Assembly (NCBI GenBank): GCA_029783825.1 | Contig: JAREIK010002450.1 | Coordinates: 2,192,539-2,256,538, forward strand | DNA: 64,000 nt | Origin: Sapria himalayana | Taxonomy: Eukaryota > Streptophyta > Magnoliopsida > Malpighiales > Rafflesiaceae | Direction: 5' to 3' | In this document: piece after piece, positions 12,236 to 24,961 of the stretch | Layout of the letters: each line of letters begins with the position of its first letter | How positions within the stretch are numbered: position 1 is the first letter of the stretch | Position numbers and translations under genes: made by a program | The notes under the pieces: model-generated | Databases searched by the model: none | What the model was told of the DNA's origin: nothing | What the model saw: only the letters and a program-made list of their open reading frames with translations

Positions 12236-12539
12236 GATGTAGTTTGTGTAAGTCTAAGCTTTTCACAAAAATAGATAAGCTTCTCTCTAGGTAAAGGCTT
12301 GGTGATAATATCAACCACTTATTCTTCTATTCTACAAAATAGTAAATTAATTTCATCAGTCTCGATGATATTTTTGATAAAGTGATATTTGAGATCTATG
12401 TGTTTTATTCGACTATGTATAACTACATTACTTACAATGAATATAGTCGATTGGTTGTCACAAAGTATATTAGTTGGACAGTTTAATGGTTTGTCCAAAT
12501 CGATCAGTAGCTTTCACATCCATAAGGCTTGAAATGTAG

Positions 12540-12900
12540 CTAATGAACTAAAACATATTCAGCTTTAGTGGTAGACAAGGCAACTGTGGATTGTTTCTTG
12601 GACTACCAAGAAATAGCCATAGTTCCTAAATTGAATACATATCTAGATGTACTTTTGTAATCCTCTAGTCATCCACCCCAATCATTATTACAGTATCCAG
12701 ATATTTCACTGTGGTTGGTCCTAGTATATTTCTGACCTAAGTCTACAGTTCCTTTGAGATATCTTAATACTCTTTTGGCATCACTAAGGTTTAGGTGATT
12801 ATGTGCATGCATGAACCATGACAGTAAGTGAACAAAATAAACAATGTCTGGTCTTACCACAAAAGTATACATCAAGCTTCCAATTAAGTTTCTTTATACT
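12540..12900 (-). pseudogene. Copia RNase H region, broken
   Basis: The run from RPDIVYFVHLLSWFM through HLNLSDAKRVLRYLKGT (about 12740-12850) is the RT-RNase H connection of copia. It is followed by GYCNNDWGG, where the family normally has GYCDADWGG, so the first catalytic aspartate appears to be changed to asparagine while the second D remains. Downstream at about 12550-12650 the minus strand reads NLGTMAISW, a stop, then SKKQSTVALSTTKAEYV, the usual RNase H C-terminal active-site region. The stop lies at the position that is normally a serine or arginine codon between W and S. RNase H would remove the RNA template. Non-functional. Confidence 0.8.
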
Positions 12901-12939
12901 CTTCCATCCACTATTCTGCCTTGGAAAGAAATTAATTTC

Positions 12940-13760
12940 TAGTTCACGACCGAGGGGTAGAAATAGGTTTACATTCACTCATTCCATGACTTTTCAATAT
13001 AGATTGTACATATGCAATTTGAGAGATGGATGCACCTATTATGTCTTGAAAAATCTCGAGTCCTAAGAAATGTTTTAAGTTTCCTAGATCTGACATTTCA
13101 TACTTAGTTTCTATTTTTCTTTTAAAGACATTTATTAATTCTAATTTATTACTAGTAAAAATTATATCATCTACATATATTGACACAATTAAAATTTTAG
13201 AATTTTTATCCTTTTTAATGTATAGTTTAGGTTCACTCTTACTACGTTTGAATCCTTGATTCAACAAGCAGGAGTTTATTTGTTGATACCAAACATGAGA
13301 ATCTTATTTCAACCCATATAGAGCATTGTTTAATTTATAAACACAGTACTCGCTTCATTGTTTTATAAACCCACGGGGTCGTTCTACATAGATCTCCTCC
13401 TTGAGTTTTCCATTCAAGAAGACAGACTTGATATCCAGTTGGAACAGTTTCCAACCCTTTTGTCCAGCTAATGCTATTAGAAACCTTACTATTTCTAACC
13501 TTGCTAATGAAAAAAGGTTTCAAGATAGTCAGTTCCAACCTTTTGGGAGTAGCCCTTGGCCACTAATCGAGCCTTATACACGAGTTGATTAAAGTTTAGT
13601 CGAGTCTTAATCTTAAATATCTATTTAACCCCTATGTTGTTTGTTTGGGGATAGGTCCACTAAAGTCTAGGTTTGATTTTTTTTCAATGATAGACATTTC
13701 TATCTTCATTGCATTTATCCAGAATTGATGTTTTACAGCATCTTCATAGTTGAGAGGCTC
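12940..13760 (-). pseudogene. Copia reverse transcriptase, broken
   Basis: The start of RT is seen as EPLNYEDAVKHQFWINAMK near 13700-13760. A frameshifted middle with FISKVRNSKVSNSISWTKG and WKTQGGDLCRTTPWV follows at 13335-13538. The catalytic part at 12944-13267 is open for 107 codons and keeps the YVDD box (codons at about 13166-13177) in an IVSIYVDDIIF context, then DLGNLKHFLGLEI and ISQIAYVQSILKSHGM. Copia RT copies the element's RNA inside its particle. The catalytic aspartates are intact, but at least two frameshifts and several stops upstream break the gene. Confidence 0.85.
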
Positions 13761-14935
13761 AACTGATGTGTAATTACATCTCTGGTATATGTCAGTCAAT
13801 GATTTATATTTAATGAGTATAGTTTTATTATGCATTTTTTCTATTTTAGACTCTGACTCAGAAGAGGAACATAAACCATACCTTTGATTGCATTCATGTT
13901 TATTTCTTGTTGTAATATCAATACTACAGCCTTCTAGGCTTTTATTTTCAACTTCAGTTTCATTGAAGTTTTCATCCCACTCATTGTTTTCATCAATAGT
14001 TATATCTCTACTCACCATGAATGATTTTGTTTCTAGTGAATACAGTATGTAACCCTTGGATTACATACTGTAACCAACTAGAACATATTTTAGACTCTTG
14101 GAGTCTAACTTAGTTCTACATATATTCAGTATGTGGGAGTAGCAAACACTCTCGAATACCTTGAGGTGTTTAACACTTTGTTTTCTCCCACTCTAAGTTT
14201 GTAGTGGAGTGAGATTATCCAGTACTTTTGTAGGGCATCTATTGAGCAAGTACACTGTAGTGTTCACTGCCTCTGCTCAATATACTTCAGGCAGGTGTTT
14301 TTCATTCATAATATTTCTAGTCATTTCCATTATTATTCTATTCGTTCTATTCACAACACTATTTTGTTGAGGTGAGTAAGAAATAATCAGTTGTCTATGT
14401 ATTCCTGTTAATTCATAGAAATTAATGAATTTCTATGAAAGAAACTCACCCCCTCTGTATGTTCTAAGTATCTTTACACTTAGTCCAAACTGTCTTTCAA
14501 TATTGGGTAGTAATTTCTTGAAGCAGTCAAGTGCTTCAAGCTTGTGTTTCAAGAAATAAACTCACATATATCTTGTACAGTCATCGATAAATAGTAGGAA
14601 GTAGCTATTATTGCCTAAAGACGGGACTGACATGGGTCCACAAATATCAGCATGTATTAGTTCCAGTGGTTGAGAGGCTCTCCAGGTAGAGTTTTTTGGA
14701 AAACTCTATTTGGATTTTTTTTCAAGTGAGTATTCCTCACAGACAGTGGTGGGAATGGCAAGGTTTGAGGGCACACCTTTCACCAGTTGTTTTTGAAAAA
14801 TGTTTTTTTAGGCTAAAATAATTAAGGTGCCCAAACCTCCTATGTCATAATGAGGGTTTACCCGAGACATTCATAGTCAGTATCTTATCTATTTTCTGAT
14901 TAAGTGTTAGTGGAAAGCTCCTTCCACTGGACATT
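13760..14935 (-). pseudogene. Copia integrase, broken
   Basis: The minus strand shows a zinc-binding remnant with RRFGHLNYFSLKKH (about 14820-14870). The core with [11 protein letters not shown] follows; its first catalytic aspartate codon is at 14646-14648. Next come [16 protein letters not shown] and GGEFLSKEFINF-like pieces (about 14430-14600) and the QQNGVVN region (about 14360). The C-terminal part ends FMVSRDITIDENNEWDENFNETE (about 13950-14018). The integrase would insert the cDNA into the chromosome. Several frameshifts and stops interrupt it. The boundary with RT is approximate. Confidence 0.8.
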
Positions 14936-14939
14936 TTCA

Positions 14940-15290
14940 CTATCCATGAAGGTTGATCAGATTTATGATCAAATATATCACATGTGTTATTTTTAAATAC
15001 CAGTTATAACCTTTCTCCATCAATTGTCCCACACTTAGAAGGGTTTGGTCCAGTGCTAGAACCAAAAGTACATCTTTTATAATATTGACTCCAATGGGTG
15101 CAGCAACAGAAACTCTACCTTTGGCTTTTGCCTCGACAAGGTCTTCATTGCCCAATTTTACTTGTGAATTTACTACATGAAGTAAATCCACAAATATATT
15201 TTGATCATCAGACATGTGGTTTGAGCAACCACTGTCTAGAAACCATATATTGGGTGAAGGGTGATTTTTTGTTTCATTTATATAAAACAA
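14940..15290 (-). pseudogene. Copia aspartic protease fragment
   Basis: An open stretch of 116 codons holds WFLDSGCSNHMS, the single-copy DSG active site of copia proteases, near its N-terminus (residues 17-28). It continues through VKLGNEDLVEAKAKGRV and ends in LLSVGQLMEKGY, the start of the gag-pre-integrase region. The protease would cut the gag-pol polyprotein. Upstream and downstream stops isolate this fragment from gag and integrase, so it is only a domain relic although the domain itself looks nearly complete. Confidence 0.85.
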
Positions 15291-15299
15291 GTATTCTGT

Positions 15300-16250
15300 A
15301 GAGACTATTCACTCTGCACAACTAGCATACTATGTGTGCTTCATCCTACAATCCTTTGAGGCATGTCCAAACTTTTTTCAGTTTAGGCATTGATTTTGTT
15401 TTCGAAACCATCACCCTGTCGTAGTGTGTTTTGATCTCTTTCATATGTTGCAAGAGATATATGAGTCATTATGTGAAGCAACTGAAGTATAACTAATTTT
15501 ATTTTTGTTTATGTTTTTATTTTTAGGCACATACCTTGAATTTTGTCTTCTAATTATTGTTTCTACTGATTGATTTTATTCTTTTCTTGGCTGGTTTTCC
15601 CATCTCGATTGCATTGTTGTTTCTCCAAATACTTCTGCTCTCTTGAACAATCTACTTTCATATGATTTCGGGGAAATCAGAACATGTTGAATGGTGAACT
15701 TTGTCAAATCATTTGTTTCTTCTAGTAATGCCACAATGTGACCAAACTTGTCAGACATACATATTAATAGTTTCTCAACTAGTCGAGTCTCTGAGAAATT
15801 TTCTCCATGGATTTTCAGTTGATTGACAATATCCAGAAACTAAATTGAGAACTCAATGAGTGAATCTGAGTTATTCATACTCAGATTCTCAAAATCTTTT
15901 TCCAAGGAGTGTAGAAGAGCTTTTCGAGCATTCTCATCTTTCTGGTATTCTTCGATTAAAAGATCCCAAGCTTCCTTCACTTGAGTACATCCCAACAATC
16001 GAGGAAATATTGCATTACTAACTATCTGTTGGATGAATAGTAATGCTTTTACATTTAATTTTCTCAACTCTCTCCCTTCTAATAACTCTTTTCCTTCCAG
16101 AGAAGAGAAATTATGTGCTTCTACATATCCAGTGATCACAATATCTCAAATTTCTTGTAAAATAAATAGTATTATCATTTTAACAAGACAATAATCAAAG
16201 TTATTACCATCAAACAAAGATGGGGATCGACCTCGAGTTTGATGAACTTA
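15300..16250 (-). pseudogene. Copia gag (capsid) with damaged zinc knuckle
   Basis: Reading starts near 16240 with RSPSLFDGNNFDY, typical of the copia gag N-terminus. It continues through the UBN2-type gag domain at 15840-16139 (LLFIQQIVSNAIFPRLLGC, TQVKEAWDLLIEEYQ) and 15576-15758 (FGHIVALLEETNDLTKFTIQ, SPKSYESRLFKR). At 15348-15389 lies the CCHC zinc knuckle, read C-L-N-stop-K-K-F-G-H-x5-C: the second cysteine codon has become TGA (15378-15380). Gag packages the RNA. At least four stops or shifts inactivate it. Confidence 0.85.
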
Positions 16251-16490
16251 GATTTTTGGAAGATATTTTATTTGAAAAATATTTGAACACAAATTTAGGG
16301 ATTCTGTATAAATCATAATTTTGACCACACAAATCCTTCAGATCTAGACAGATCTGGTTAGATCTGTACTGGATCTAAAGAAATCATGAAGAAAAAATAT
16401 TAGGTCAAGGATGATATTTGAGAATTGTCTATTCTAGAAAAAAAATTTCGAAATTCATAAAAAACATCGATCTCAGATAGATATGAAATT

Positions 16491-16500
16491 CTGATACCAT
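16491..16500 (-). promoter_or_regulatory. Primer binding site (initiator-Met tRNA type)
   Basis: On the minus strand ATGGTATCAG follows the 5' LTR end after five bases. This matches the start of the usual copia binding site for the 3' end of initiator-Met tRNA (TGGTATCAGAGC). Confidence 0.85.
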
Positions 16501-16505
16501 AATAT

Positions 16506-16688
16506 TGTATTGTAACAAAAAAATCATTATCTCAACAAGGATTACAGAGATGAGAAGATGAAGAGAAGGATTTTGAGGAAGAAGAAATCACAAAGCAACA
16601 AAAAAATTCCAACAATCTGATAAATGTCCAACAGTCACATAAAAGAAGAAAATAAATAAGCTCATATTACAAATCTTAATAATTAAAT
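16506..16688 (-). repeat. 5' LTR of the copia element, inner part
   Basis: It pairs with 11917-12105 of the 3' LTR. It stops at 16688, exactly where the CACTA element begins, and the sequence resumes after 28914. Confidence 0.92.
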
Positions 16689-16999
16689 CACTACAACAAA
16701 AAACATAATCAATGACGCTTAAAAAGCATCATTATATATAATTCATGTCGCTTATCGTTAGCGTCATCCGCTAGCCTGACATAAAATGTCTTTGCATATA
16801 ATGTCATTTTTTGCAGTGTCGTTGAATCAAACCTTGACGCTAAAATAAAGTATCATTATTTATTATACTAATCTACCTTGACACTAAGAAAACATCATAA
16901 TTTGTTGTATCAATCTTAAATTATTTGAATACAATGACATTTAGTAAAAGTATCAAGGAAGATAGTGATTTAATTAAATATAAATTATATAATTATTGT

Positions 17000-18200
17000 A
17001 AATATATTTTCACCTGTTATTGTAATACTGCATGCACATAAGAAAAACATTCTTTACAATCCATACCAAGAATAAAGTTATCAAGTACAATGGGGAACTC
17101 GGACTTCTTATAATTCAAAAAAATATATAACATAATTTCAACATTCATTTCTTTAATTCTATTCAAAATTTCTGATATATGCAACCCAATTAAGCCTTAT
17201 CTCCAATAAACTACTTCATGCTAGCCTGGAAAAGTTGAAATTAATTTCCAAAAAAGGTAATCTACATACAAAAAGATGAACAATAAATAATTACACTTGT
17301 AGAAAAAAATATATTATAGAGCTTTGGAAAAAAAAGGAATGATAACAACATATCATAAAAATAATTTATATAACAATTGACATATACGATTAAACAAATT
17401 TAACAACAACAAAAACAAAGTTAGTAGTAATGGGTCAAATATAAAGCAAGAGATTTATCAATAATGGCATAATAGTTGATCAAATATTTTAAAATACAAA
17501 ACAATAATAGTTCATTAAAAACATATATGTGTATAGTGAGTTGAAAGATCTCACAATTTTTTTCATTTCCAATCTACAAAAAAAATCTATGGTTGATAAC
17601 ATAAACAAAAGATAATATGATAACAATAAAATTCTAATTGCATATTCAAGTTTTGAATATTTAATAGAAAGTAAGAAGTAATAAACTTGATCTCATTATA
17701 AAAAATACATTTATTATCACAATAGTTCATGGACCATTCCAAAGTTGGAAGATCTTCTAACTTGACCAAATAAAAGTTTACCTTTAAATGCCTATGAATC
17801 ATGCATACAATATACTAACGTAATTCAACCTTTGGAAATTAGAGAAATATAATGCATGTGTAAGGAAAATACTAAAATGTCTTCAAATGATTATGTCTAA
17901 CAATTTACCTTCAGTCATAGTTTGGGTCAAAAGATATATAAAGTATGAACCTCATCAAAAGTTAAGGTTGGAAATGCCAAATTTTGTTCATGCTTCAATA
18001 CAAAAAGGTGTCCCCAATGCTTTTCAAACCGAGGAAAGTATTAATTTAGTCACCAACATCACCCATTCAGATCGTACTTCATCCAACTCATCTTTATTGT
18101 ATGATTTCATCCCATTAAACTATTGAAAAGTAAAGTATTATTTTCATCAATAATATTAGAAAATAAAAAATATTGATATATTGAGAACAAACAAATCAAC
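17000..18200. other. 3' non-coding part of the CACTA element
   Basis: AT-rich sequence between the left subterminal repeats and the Ulp1-like exon. The ORFs seen at 17587-17802 and 17887-18126 do not match known proteins and are most likely chance. Confidence 0.5.
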
Positions 18201-18229
18201 ACATACTTTTGTTGTAAGACATCCTTGAT

Positions 18230-18960
18230 CGAGAATGATATCTCTCATATATCTCATCACATAGTATCCACATTCAACACGACCTTGTTGTCTTGGGCAC
18301 TGAATGGAAAATAAAATCATTATATATATATATGGAGTTACTTGCAAGTCATATTGTACTAAGTTTAAAATTAAGCAGAAGATACTAAATATTTTATTAC
18401 TCAATTAATGAGTTATTTACCCCTAATACAACCCAATTAGGTTCTCTTTTTGATGATTTATATTTTTTAAGTGGATGATTTCTTAGAGCCCTGCATGAAG
18501 AAAAAAAATTTTTGTTACCAACTTTGCTTCATTCTATAATAAGAAGGAAAAAACTTAAATATTAACAATGTCTTTAAGATCATTTGACAGTTGTTGATGC
18601 AATGAATCAAGGTAATAGGTGATCAAAGTCCTTATGTAAAGTACCACTAATACCCAATAACAACTATAAAATTAACATTAGTGTAACAACATAACATTTA
18701 TAATTTGATAAATATGCATACTTATAATCTTACTTATGTTTAATAACTTACCCTGGGTTATATGGAATAAAAAAAAATCATCATTATTTGCATTCATCAA
18801 CCGATTAGCTATAACCCTTGACCTATATTTCTTGCTTGCTTCTCCCAATCTAGCTTTGGAAACCAATGTCGGATTTACAAAAATAAATCACTCTGCCTCT
18901 TTAGCATCAACCATATTTTTATGCAAGTGCCTGATTTTATTTCACACAAAATTAAAAAGT
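18230..18960 (-). pseudogene. Ulp1/C48-like protease domain of the CACTA second gene, catalytic His lost
   Basis: Minus-strand reading from high to low: AEWFIFVNPTLVSKARLGEASKKYRSR (about 18820-18900), then YWVLVV (about 18640-18659), YYLDSLHQQLSNDLKDIVN (about 18560-18617), and, after a probable intron, CPRQQGRVECGYYVMRYMRDI (about 18235-18300). In Ulp1-type (C48) peptidases the triad is the H of an HWxLxV motif, the D of YYLDS and the C of ECGYY. Here the aspartate (codon 18606-18608) and the cysteine (18270-18272) remain, but the histidine position reads Tyr (TAT, 18657-18659). Such domains are common in the second gene of plant CACTA elements; their role there is unclear. Other exons upstream belong to the same gene. 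Confidence 0.8.
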
Positions 18961-19059
18961 TATAATATTTTAATTTAACTAATATTAAATACAACTATCA
19001 TTATGAAAAATTAAAGCATAAATAAGATAGTTAATATATATGAAAAACATATTAAATGT

Positions 19060-21279
19060 TTCTCTTATTATATATAGAACATAAGGCAATTAGATGACAC
19101 CTCTATTGCTGATATTATGATATTCATATCTTCTTTCATGAGGAAGGTCTTAAAAGACTCCAAAAACCTCTTCTATGATTTCTACTGCATGTACCATCTC
19201 ATCCTTTAACAAAAGTCCAACTAATGCAGCAAAGTTCTTTATATCTATAGGGTTCATCATTAAAACTCAATGTTCTCTCTTGATTATTATGTTTCTTAAA
19301 TTTCTTTGAATCCTATCAAACATAAAATATCATAGTATATATAAGAATTGTCCTAGATAAAATTGTTTTTTAATTATTAATAAGAAATTTTTCATTTAAA
19401 AAAACACATACCTAGATGCGATGAGTAGTAAGAATGACTAATTGGGCAGGCCATAAAATTTGATGCCCAATAGCATCTCTAATAGTGGTAATTTGGCTTG
19501 GAATAGGTACAGAAAGTAATACATTTGGATCATAAGAAACATCCAAAGCAGCAAGGAAGTTAGCACCACATTCAAGTACCATAGTTCCAGCTACAACTAT
19601 ATTTTTCTGTCCCTATGGCTAAATGACAATTCCTTACCTATAAAATAAAACAATATTGTTTAGTTATATGCAATCATCTAAAGTTGATTATTTCCATTTA
19701 GGAAAGAATTAGTTAGACAAAATTGAGTTATCATAACTTATTGAGCTTATTAATATAATTTATTATGCTAACTTATATTGTAACATTACTTCTAAATTTT
19801 CATATCAACTAGGTAAGTTGATATGAAAATTATGAGTTTGTGTTAACCCATTTATATTAAAGAATATAATATGAAATACAACTTATATTGTTTGCTTTTA
19901 GCATTGGTGGAGTGTGGTCTTCTACTCGACATTTTGGTTGCTCAACACTTTCAAGAGGACAATATTTTTTTGGAGCATGTTAGAGCTACTAACATTAGAT
20001 TGAGGTGCGGTGGGTACCATCTGAGAGAGTTGGAATAAAATCTTTGCCTCAAACTTTGATTGTCGCTCTTGCGATTCTTTCATAAATTTCCGCAAAGCAC
20101 TATCTGCCATAGAATAAAAATATTGTCGTGGAGTATAATGCTTTCCTTTAGCTCGTACTCAACCACTATATTCAGGAGTTCCCAATACTTATGTAAGTAT
20201 GTCATTTCCATTGAAACTCAAACTACTTTCTTGTAACTGTTGCAACATCTTATCCTGATACACAATGATATTATAAAATTAAATGGCATATTTGTTAATA
20301 TAAATAAGTTATTAACGTAAATAAAATATTTTTTCCATAACTTATACTTACAATCTTCTCGACTACTAGAATGACCACTTCATCATACATGTCATTTTTT
20401 TTCTCCATTACTTTCTTCCATAATACACTTCTATCAATGACTCTAGTAAAGCTGGTTTCTACCGACTTTTATAATATTGCAATGTAATATAATGAGTCTC
20501 TAGAAATATTCAACATAAAATAAAAAGTAAAGTAACAACATCTTTAACTTACCATCTCCTCCTCAAGACCAGCATATCCCTTCCTACTAAGATGATGATT
20601 ATAAATATGCTTTTTCCTTCTTTCCTTTTGAACTTTTCTAAACTTCGACAAATTTTAATTTATATTAAGTAAAGAAAAAATGAGTATATGCAATGAAAAT
20701 AATTAGCAATTTACCTGAAATCTTTGTGTCAATCTTTCTTCGACAAAAATTTTCCAATCTTCATCTTCAATAAAACTATATTCAACTGGTGGTTTTTTAA
20801 GAAGCTCTAATTGGTCTTTGAATAGAATGATATACTTTGCAGTCAACATGTTCTTGAAAGATCTAAAGTACCTGTCAATTGTTTTCATACAGTTCCTTCT
20901 ACTTTTACAATCCAATGTAAATGTAACCTAGAAGTAATGAACATAGTTATTAGTTGTTAAAAAAATTTGCAAATAAAATTATAAAAAGTTAAAAATAGAA
21001 AAAAAAATACAAGTTTACCTCAATGGAGTCCCACAATTTATTCTTCAATTGCTTAGGTACATGGTGCCAAGTGATATATCTAATTGGGACCATGGTACAT
21101 GCCAATATGCCTAAATAACTTGTGAGATGCACCACAGCTTGTCCGACATAAATACCATCAACATTATACTTAACTGAAAGTTGAATTCATTTGCTCCTAT
21201 TCTTGATAATCATAGGCTTTCTTGTTATCCTTCTACATATATTTCTTGTAGTTGTTTTATCTTGTTGTTTTATTTCCAT
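19060..21279 (-). pseudogene. CACTA second gene, N-terminal and middle part (Transposase_24/Tnp1-like)
   Basis: A candidate start ATG lies at 21277-21279 and gives MEIKQQDKTTTRNICRR, a basic N-terminus. It is followed by KYNVDGIYVGQAVVHL and TMVPIRYITWHHVPKQLKNKLWDSIE, then an intron-like gap. DCKSRRNCMKTI and LLKKPPVEYSFIEDEDW (20703-20915) follow, then KERRKKHIYNHHLSRKGYAGLEEEM (about 20570-20640), the signature of the plant Ptta/En-Spm Transposase_24 family. A coiled-coil-like segment FMKESQERQSKFEAKILFQL (about 20010-20090) comes next. Then there is a Tnp1-like exon with VAGTMVLECGANFLAALD and IRDAIGHQILWPAQLVILTT (about 19430-19610), and a last piece with IKNFAALVGLLLKDEMVHA (about 19130-19260). 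Stops occur between and within exons. By family analogy this protein binds the subterminal repeats. Confidence 0.75.
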
Positions 21280-21561
21280 ACCTATCATAAAAAAAATATA
21301 ATATTTAAATAAAAGTACAAAAATAAAAATAATTAAAGAATGAAATATTAACTAATTAAAGGCATTACCTAATCAGCTGCTTTGCATAAAATATAATAAT
21401 GTCAATTTTTAGAATATTCTCAAACTGCCATTAACTAAAATTGAAAGCATAACATTATTCATCTAATAACAAAGACGAATAAATTAACTAGTAAGTATAT
21501 ATTTAAAATACAAAAATCTATAGAAGCATATCAATTCACAAAGTCATAACAAAGATAAAAA

Positions 21562-24500
21562 TTAGATACATTTATGATTTGTTCTCAACCCAATTCCCTC
21601 ACAATCATCTCGATAACATATTTGATCAGATTCATCCAGTGCATCAAATAATTCAACTTGTGACAAAGAAGATATGACTAGATTGTGTTCAATAGAAATG
21701 TCAATGGGATCATCATCGGTTGCTCTTTCTGTGAAGTCTTGTTGAGGAGTTGACAAAATTATTGACCATCTTGGATTAAGCTCATCTTGTACATAGAAGA
21801 CTTTCTTAGCTTGGGAGGCTAATATGAATGGATCTGACTTATGAGCCAATCTGCTAAAGTCAACTAAGGTAAACTAAAGATCATCGGCTTTGATTCTATT
21901 CTTATTATCAACCCAATCACACTTGAAGACTGGAATTCTAAACATAGTATAATCAAGGTCCCAAATATCAGTAATAACCACATAGAAACAAAGTTCCCCA
22001 AAAATAGGATTTTTATCCTTAACACTAGCAATTTGTATGGTCGTTGATACAATACTAACTCTACTATTTTGGATAGTTAGTAAATCATCACGCTCCTTGG
22101 TATTATATTGATACTCATTGATGAGATAACCATTGTACTTCATCACATAATAGCTTGGACCATCAGCTATCCATTTAAGGGTTTCAGATACACGTTCATT
22201 ATTTCCCAATGCAACTTCAACCTATAGAAATAAGATACAGTTATCATTTATATGTTAACCAATAATGAAAACGAAAAAAAAAAATTAAGAAACCATTTTA
22301 GTACCTTTTGTCGTAACCAAAAGGTAAAAGTACGAGCATGCTCATCCTATAACCACTTTTGCCTTTTTATTGACGTGGATGTTTCTCTTTCAGCCATTGC
22401 ATTAGCTCTCTATGAGGTCATGTATAAAAATTAAATAATTAAAGTAATATATTATATGTAAAACAAATAAAGAAACAAAAAGTTAGTGGTGCTTACTCAA
22501 TATAAGGTTGGACAATTGATGTATTTTCCAACACATAATGATATGCTCGTAACTATAAATTGGATTCGGCCTTCATAGTAAGACCTCCAAATATTGGTGC
22601 CCTGACTTTGTGGTTAATGTTTGAACTACTAGGAATTTCAATTGCTTCGACATTTGATAAGTAGTTTGTACAAAACTTGATTCCTTCTTCTACAATATAG
22701 CATTCAGCAATATAACCTTTAGGTCTAGTACGATTTCGTACATAGCCTTTTAACACTTTCATAAACCTTTCAAATGGATACATCCACCTAAAGTAAACCA
22801 GTCCACAAAGTCTCACTTCTCTTACAAAATGCATAGTAAGATGTACCATGATATCAAAGAACGAAGGTGAGAAGTACTTTTCAAACAAGCATAATATCAC
22901 CACTATCTCATTTTGTAACTCATCTAATGAAGGAACATCAATGACTTTAGTACATAGAGCATTGAAAAATAAACTCGATCTACAAATGGCATTCCTCACA
23001 TGCTTGGGCAAGATAGAACGTAACAAAACCGGCAAAAATTATTGCATTAATGCATGATAGTCATGAGATTTTAAGCCATTAAGTTATAAGTCTTCCATTG
23101 ACACGATGTTTTGAAGGTTCAAACAATATCCATATGGAACCTTCAATTGTGAAAGTGTTTGGCAAAGCACCTTCTTTTCCATTGTAGAAAGTGTATAACA
23201 TGCAGGAGGGAGATATGTTCTCTTCGAATCAAACATTGGTGCCAATTCGCTCCTTAAGCCCATAACTACAAGATCCAAGCGAGAATTAAGCTCATCCTTT
23301 ATCTTACCTGTAATGTTGAGTAAGGTACCAATAATACTTTCACAAACATTTTTCTCAATATGCATTACATCCAAATTATGACGAACATGAAGATATTTCC
23401 CAATACTCAAGATCAAAGAAGATGAACTTCTTTTTCCAACAATTTGTATTGTTGATTTCAAATTTTCCTAGATTAACCTTTTTTTCCCCCAAGAATTGCA
23501 AATTCCATTGATTTTTTTTAATATTTCCTCGCCAGTCAATATTTGTGGAGGTGATCCGAACACTTATTTTCCATCAAATGCTTTCTTTTATTTCCTATAT
23601 GGATGATTTCTTGGAAGAAAACATCTATGTCCAGTATACGAGTTTTTTTTCCATGCTTTAACCTACAAGAATATGTTTCTTCTCCACATATTGGACAACC
23701 ATAATATCCTTTAACTTTGCAGCCTAACATGTTTCCATATACAGGAAAATCATTGATTGTCCATAAAAGAACAACTCTGAATGTAAAGATTTCTTGTTTA
23801 TGTACATCGTAAACTTGAACTACGACCTCCCACAATATTTTTAGATCTTCTATTAGAGGTGCTAAATAGACATCTATGTCATTGCCAAGTTGTCGTGGAC
23901 CTGAAATTAATAAAGATAACATCATAAATTTTCTTTTCATGCACAACCATGGAGAAATGTTGTAAATTATCATGAGAATGGGCCAACAACTATGTTTGTT
24001 ATTAAATGGACAGTGAGGATTTATGCCATCTGCAGAAATTGCAAGTCTCAAGTTTCTAGGTTCATTGGAAAACTCAGGCCATCTGTGATCAAATTGCTTC
24101 CATGATGGTGAATCTAATGGATGACGTATTTTCCCATCAAAATTTCTTTCTTCAACATGTCATATGAGCTCTTTTGCAATTTTTGATGATTGAAACAATC
24201 TTCTAAATCTTAGAATTGTAGGAAAATACCACATTACTTTCGCAAGAACTCCTTTCTCCTCTTAGTTCATGTGATATCTGTTTTCCACCCCGAAGTTTCA
24301 CATGTATGACATAAGGATGCATCTTTCAACTTCTTCCGATAAAGTACACAATCATTTGGGCATGCATATATTTTCTCATATTTCATTCCCAAAGAATTTA
24401 ATATCTTTTTCCCTTCATACATCAACAAAGGAAATTCATTGTTTAAAAGTAACATTTATCCAATAATTTGTAAAAGCTCTGAAAAGCTATTATCTGACCA

Positions 24501-24961
24501 CCCAAAACATGCTTTCAAGTTCTATAATTTGATCAAGGCAGACAAGCTTGTAAAGTTTCTGCAACCAGGATATAATGGTTTTTCAAGATCTTGTAGTAAT
24601 CTTGCAAACAATTCAGGATCATTTTGACAATTATCATGTGCAGCTTGAACTATTTCTATTGTACTACGTTGAACATCAAATTGAAGTCTATCATAATGTT
24701 CTGTTCTTATGGAAGGTGTGCCACTTGGAGCTGTCTCTATATGCCAATACCATGTATGGTAACTCTGATCAATTCCAAAAAAAAAAACAAATGGTCGCGA
24801 ATCTTTTGAGGAGTATTGAAAATCATATTACCACATTGTAAGCATGGACATTTAATGGAGGTTTTATTTGTAGAATTTTGTATTGCAAATGCAACAAAGC
24901 ATTTAACTCCATCTTCATATTCCTTCGATCTTTGATCCTTTGAGATCCATGAACGATCCAT
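21562..24961 (-). pseudogene. CACTA TNP2-type transposase, broken
   Basis: The start MDRSWISKDQRSKEYEDG (ATG at 24959-24961) opens the transposase-associated domain, with CPCLQCGN about residues 45-52. Then follow YEKIYACPNDCVLYRKKL with a CHTC pair (24267-24455) and the TNP2 core, open for 171 codons at 23536-24051 (RLAISADGINPH, PPWLCMKRK-like PWLCMKRKFMMLSLLISGP, GNDIDVYLAPLIEDL, GCPICGEETY). HNLDVMHIEKNVCESIIGT follows (23084-23461), then a DUF4218 part with IMVHLTMHFVREVRLCG and YRWMYPFERF-like FRWMYPFERFMKVL (22553-23035). A DUF4216 part ends it (21874-22209, IPVFKCDWVDNKN; 21562-21849, KKVFYVQDELNPRW). It would cut and join the element ends. Several frameshifts and stops break it, but individual exons are well kept. 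Confidence 0.9.
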
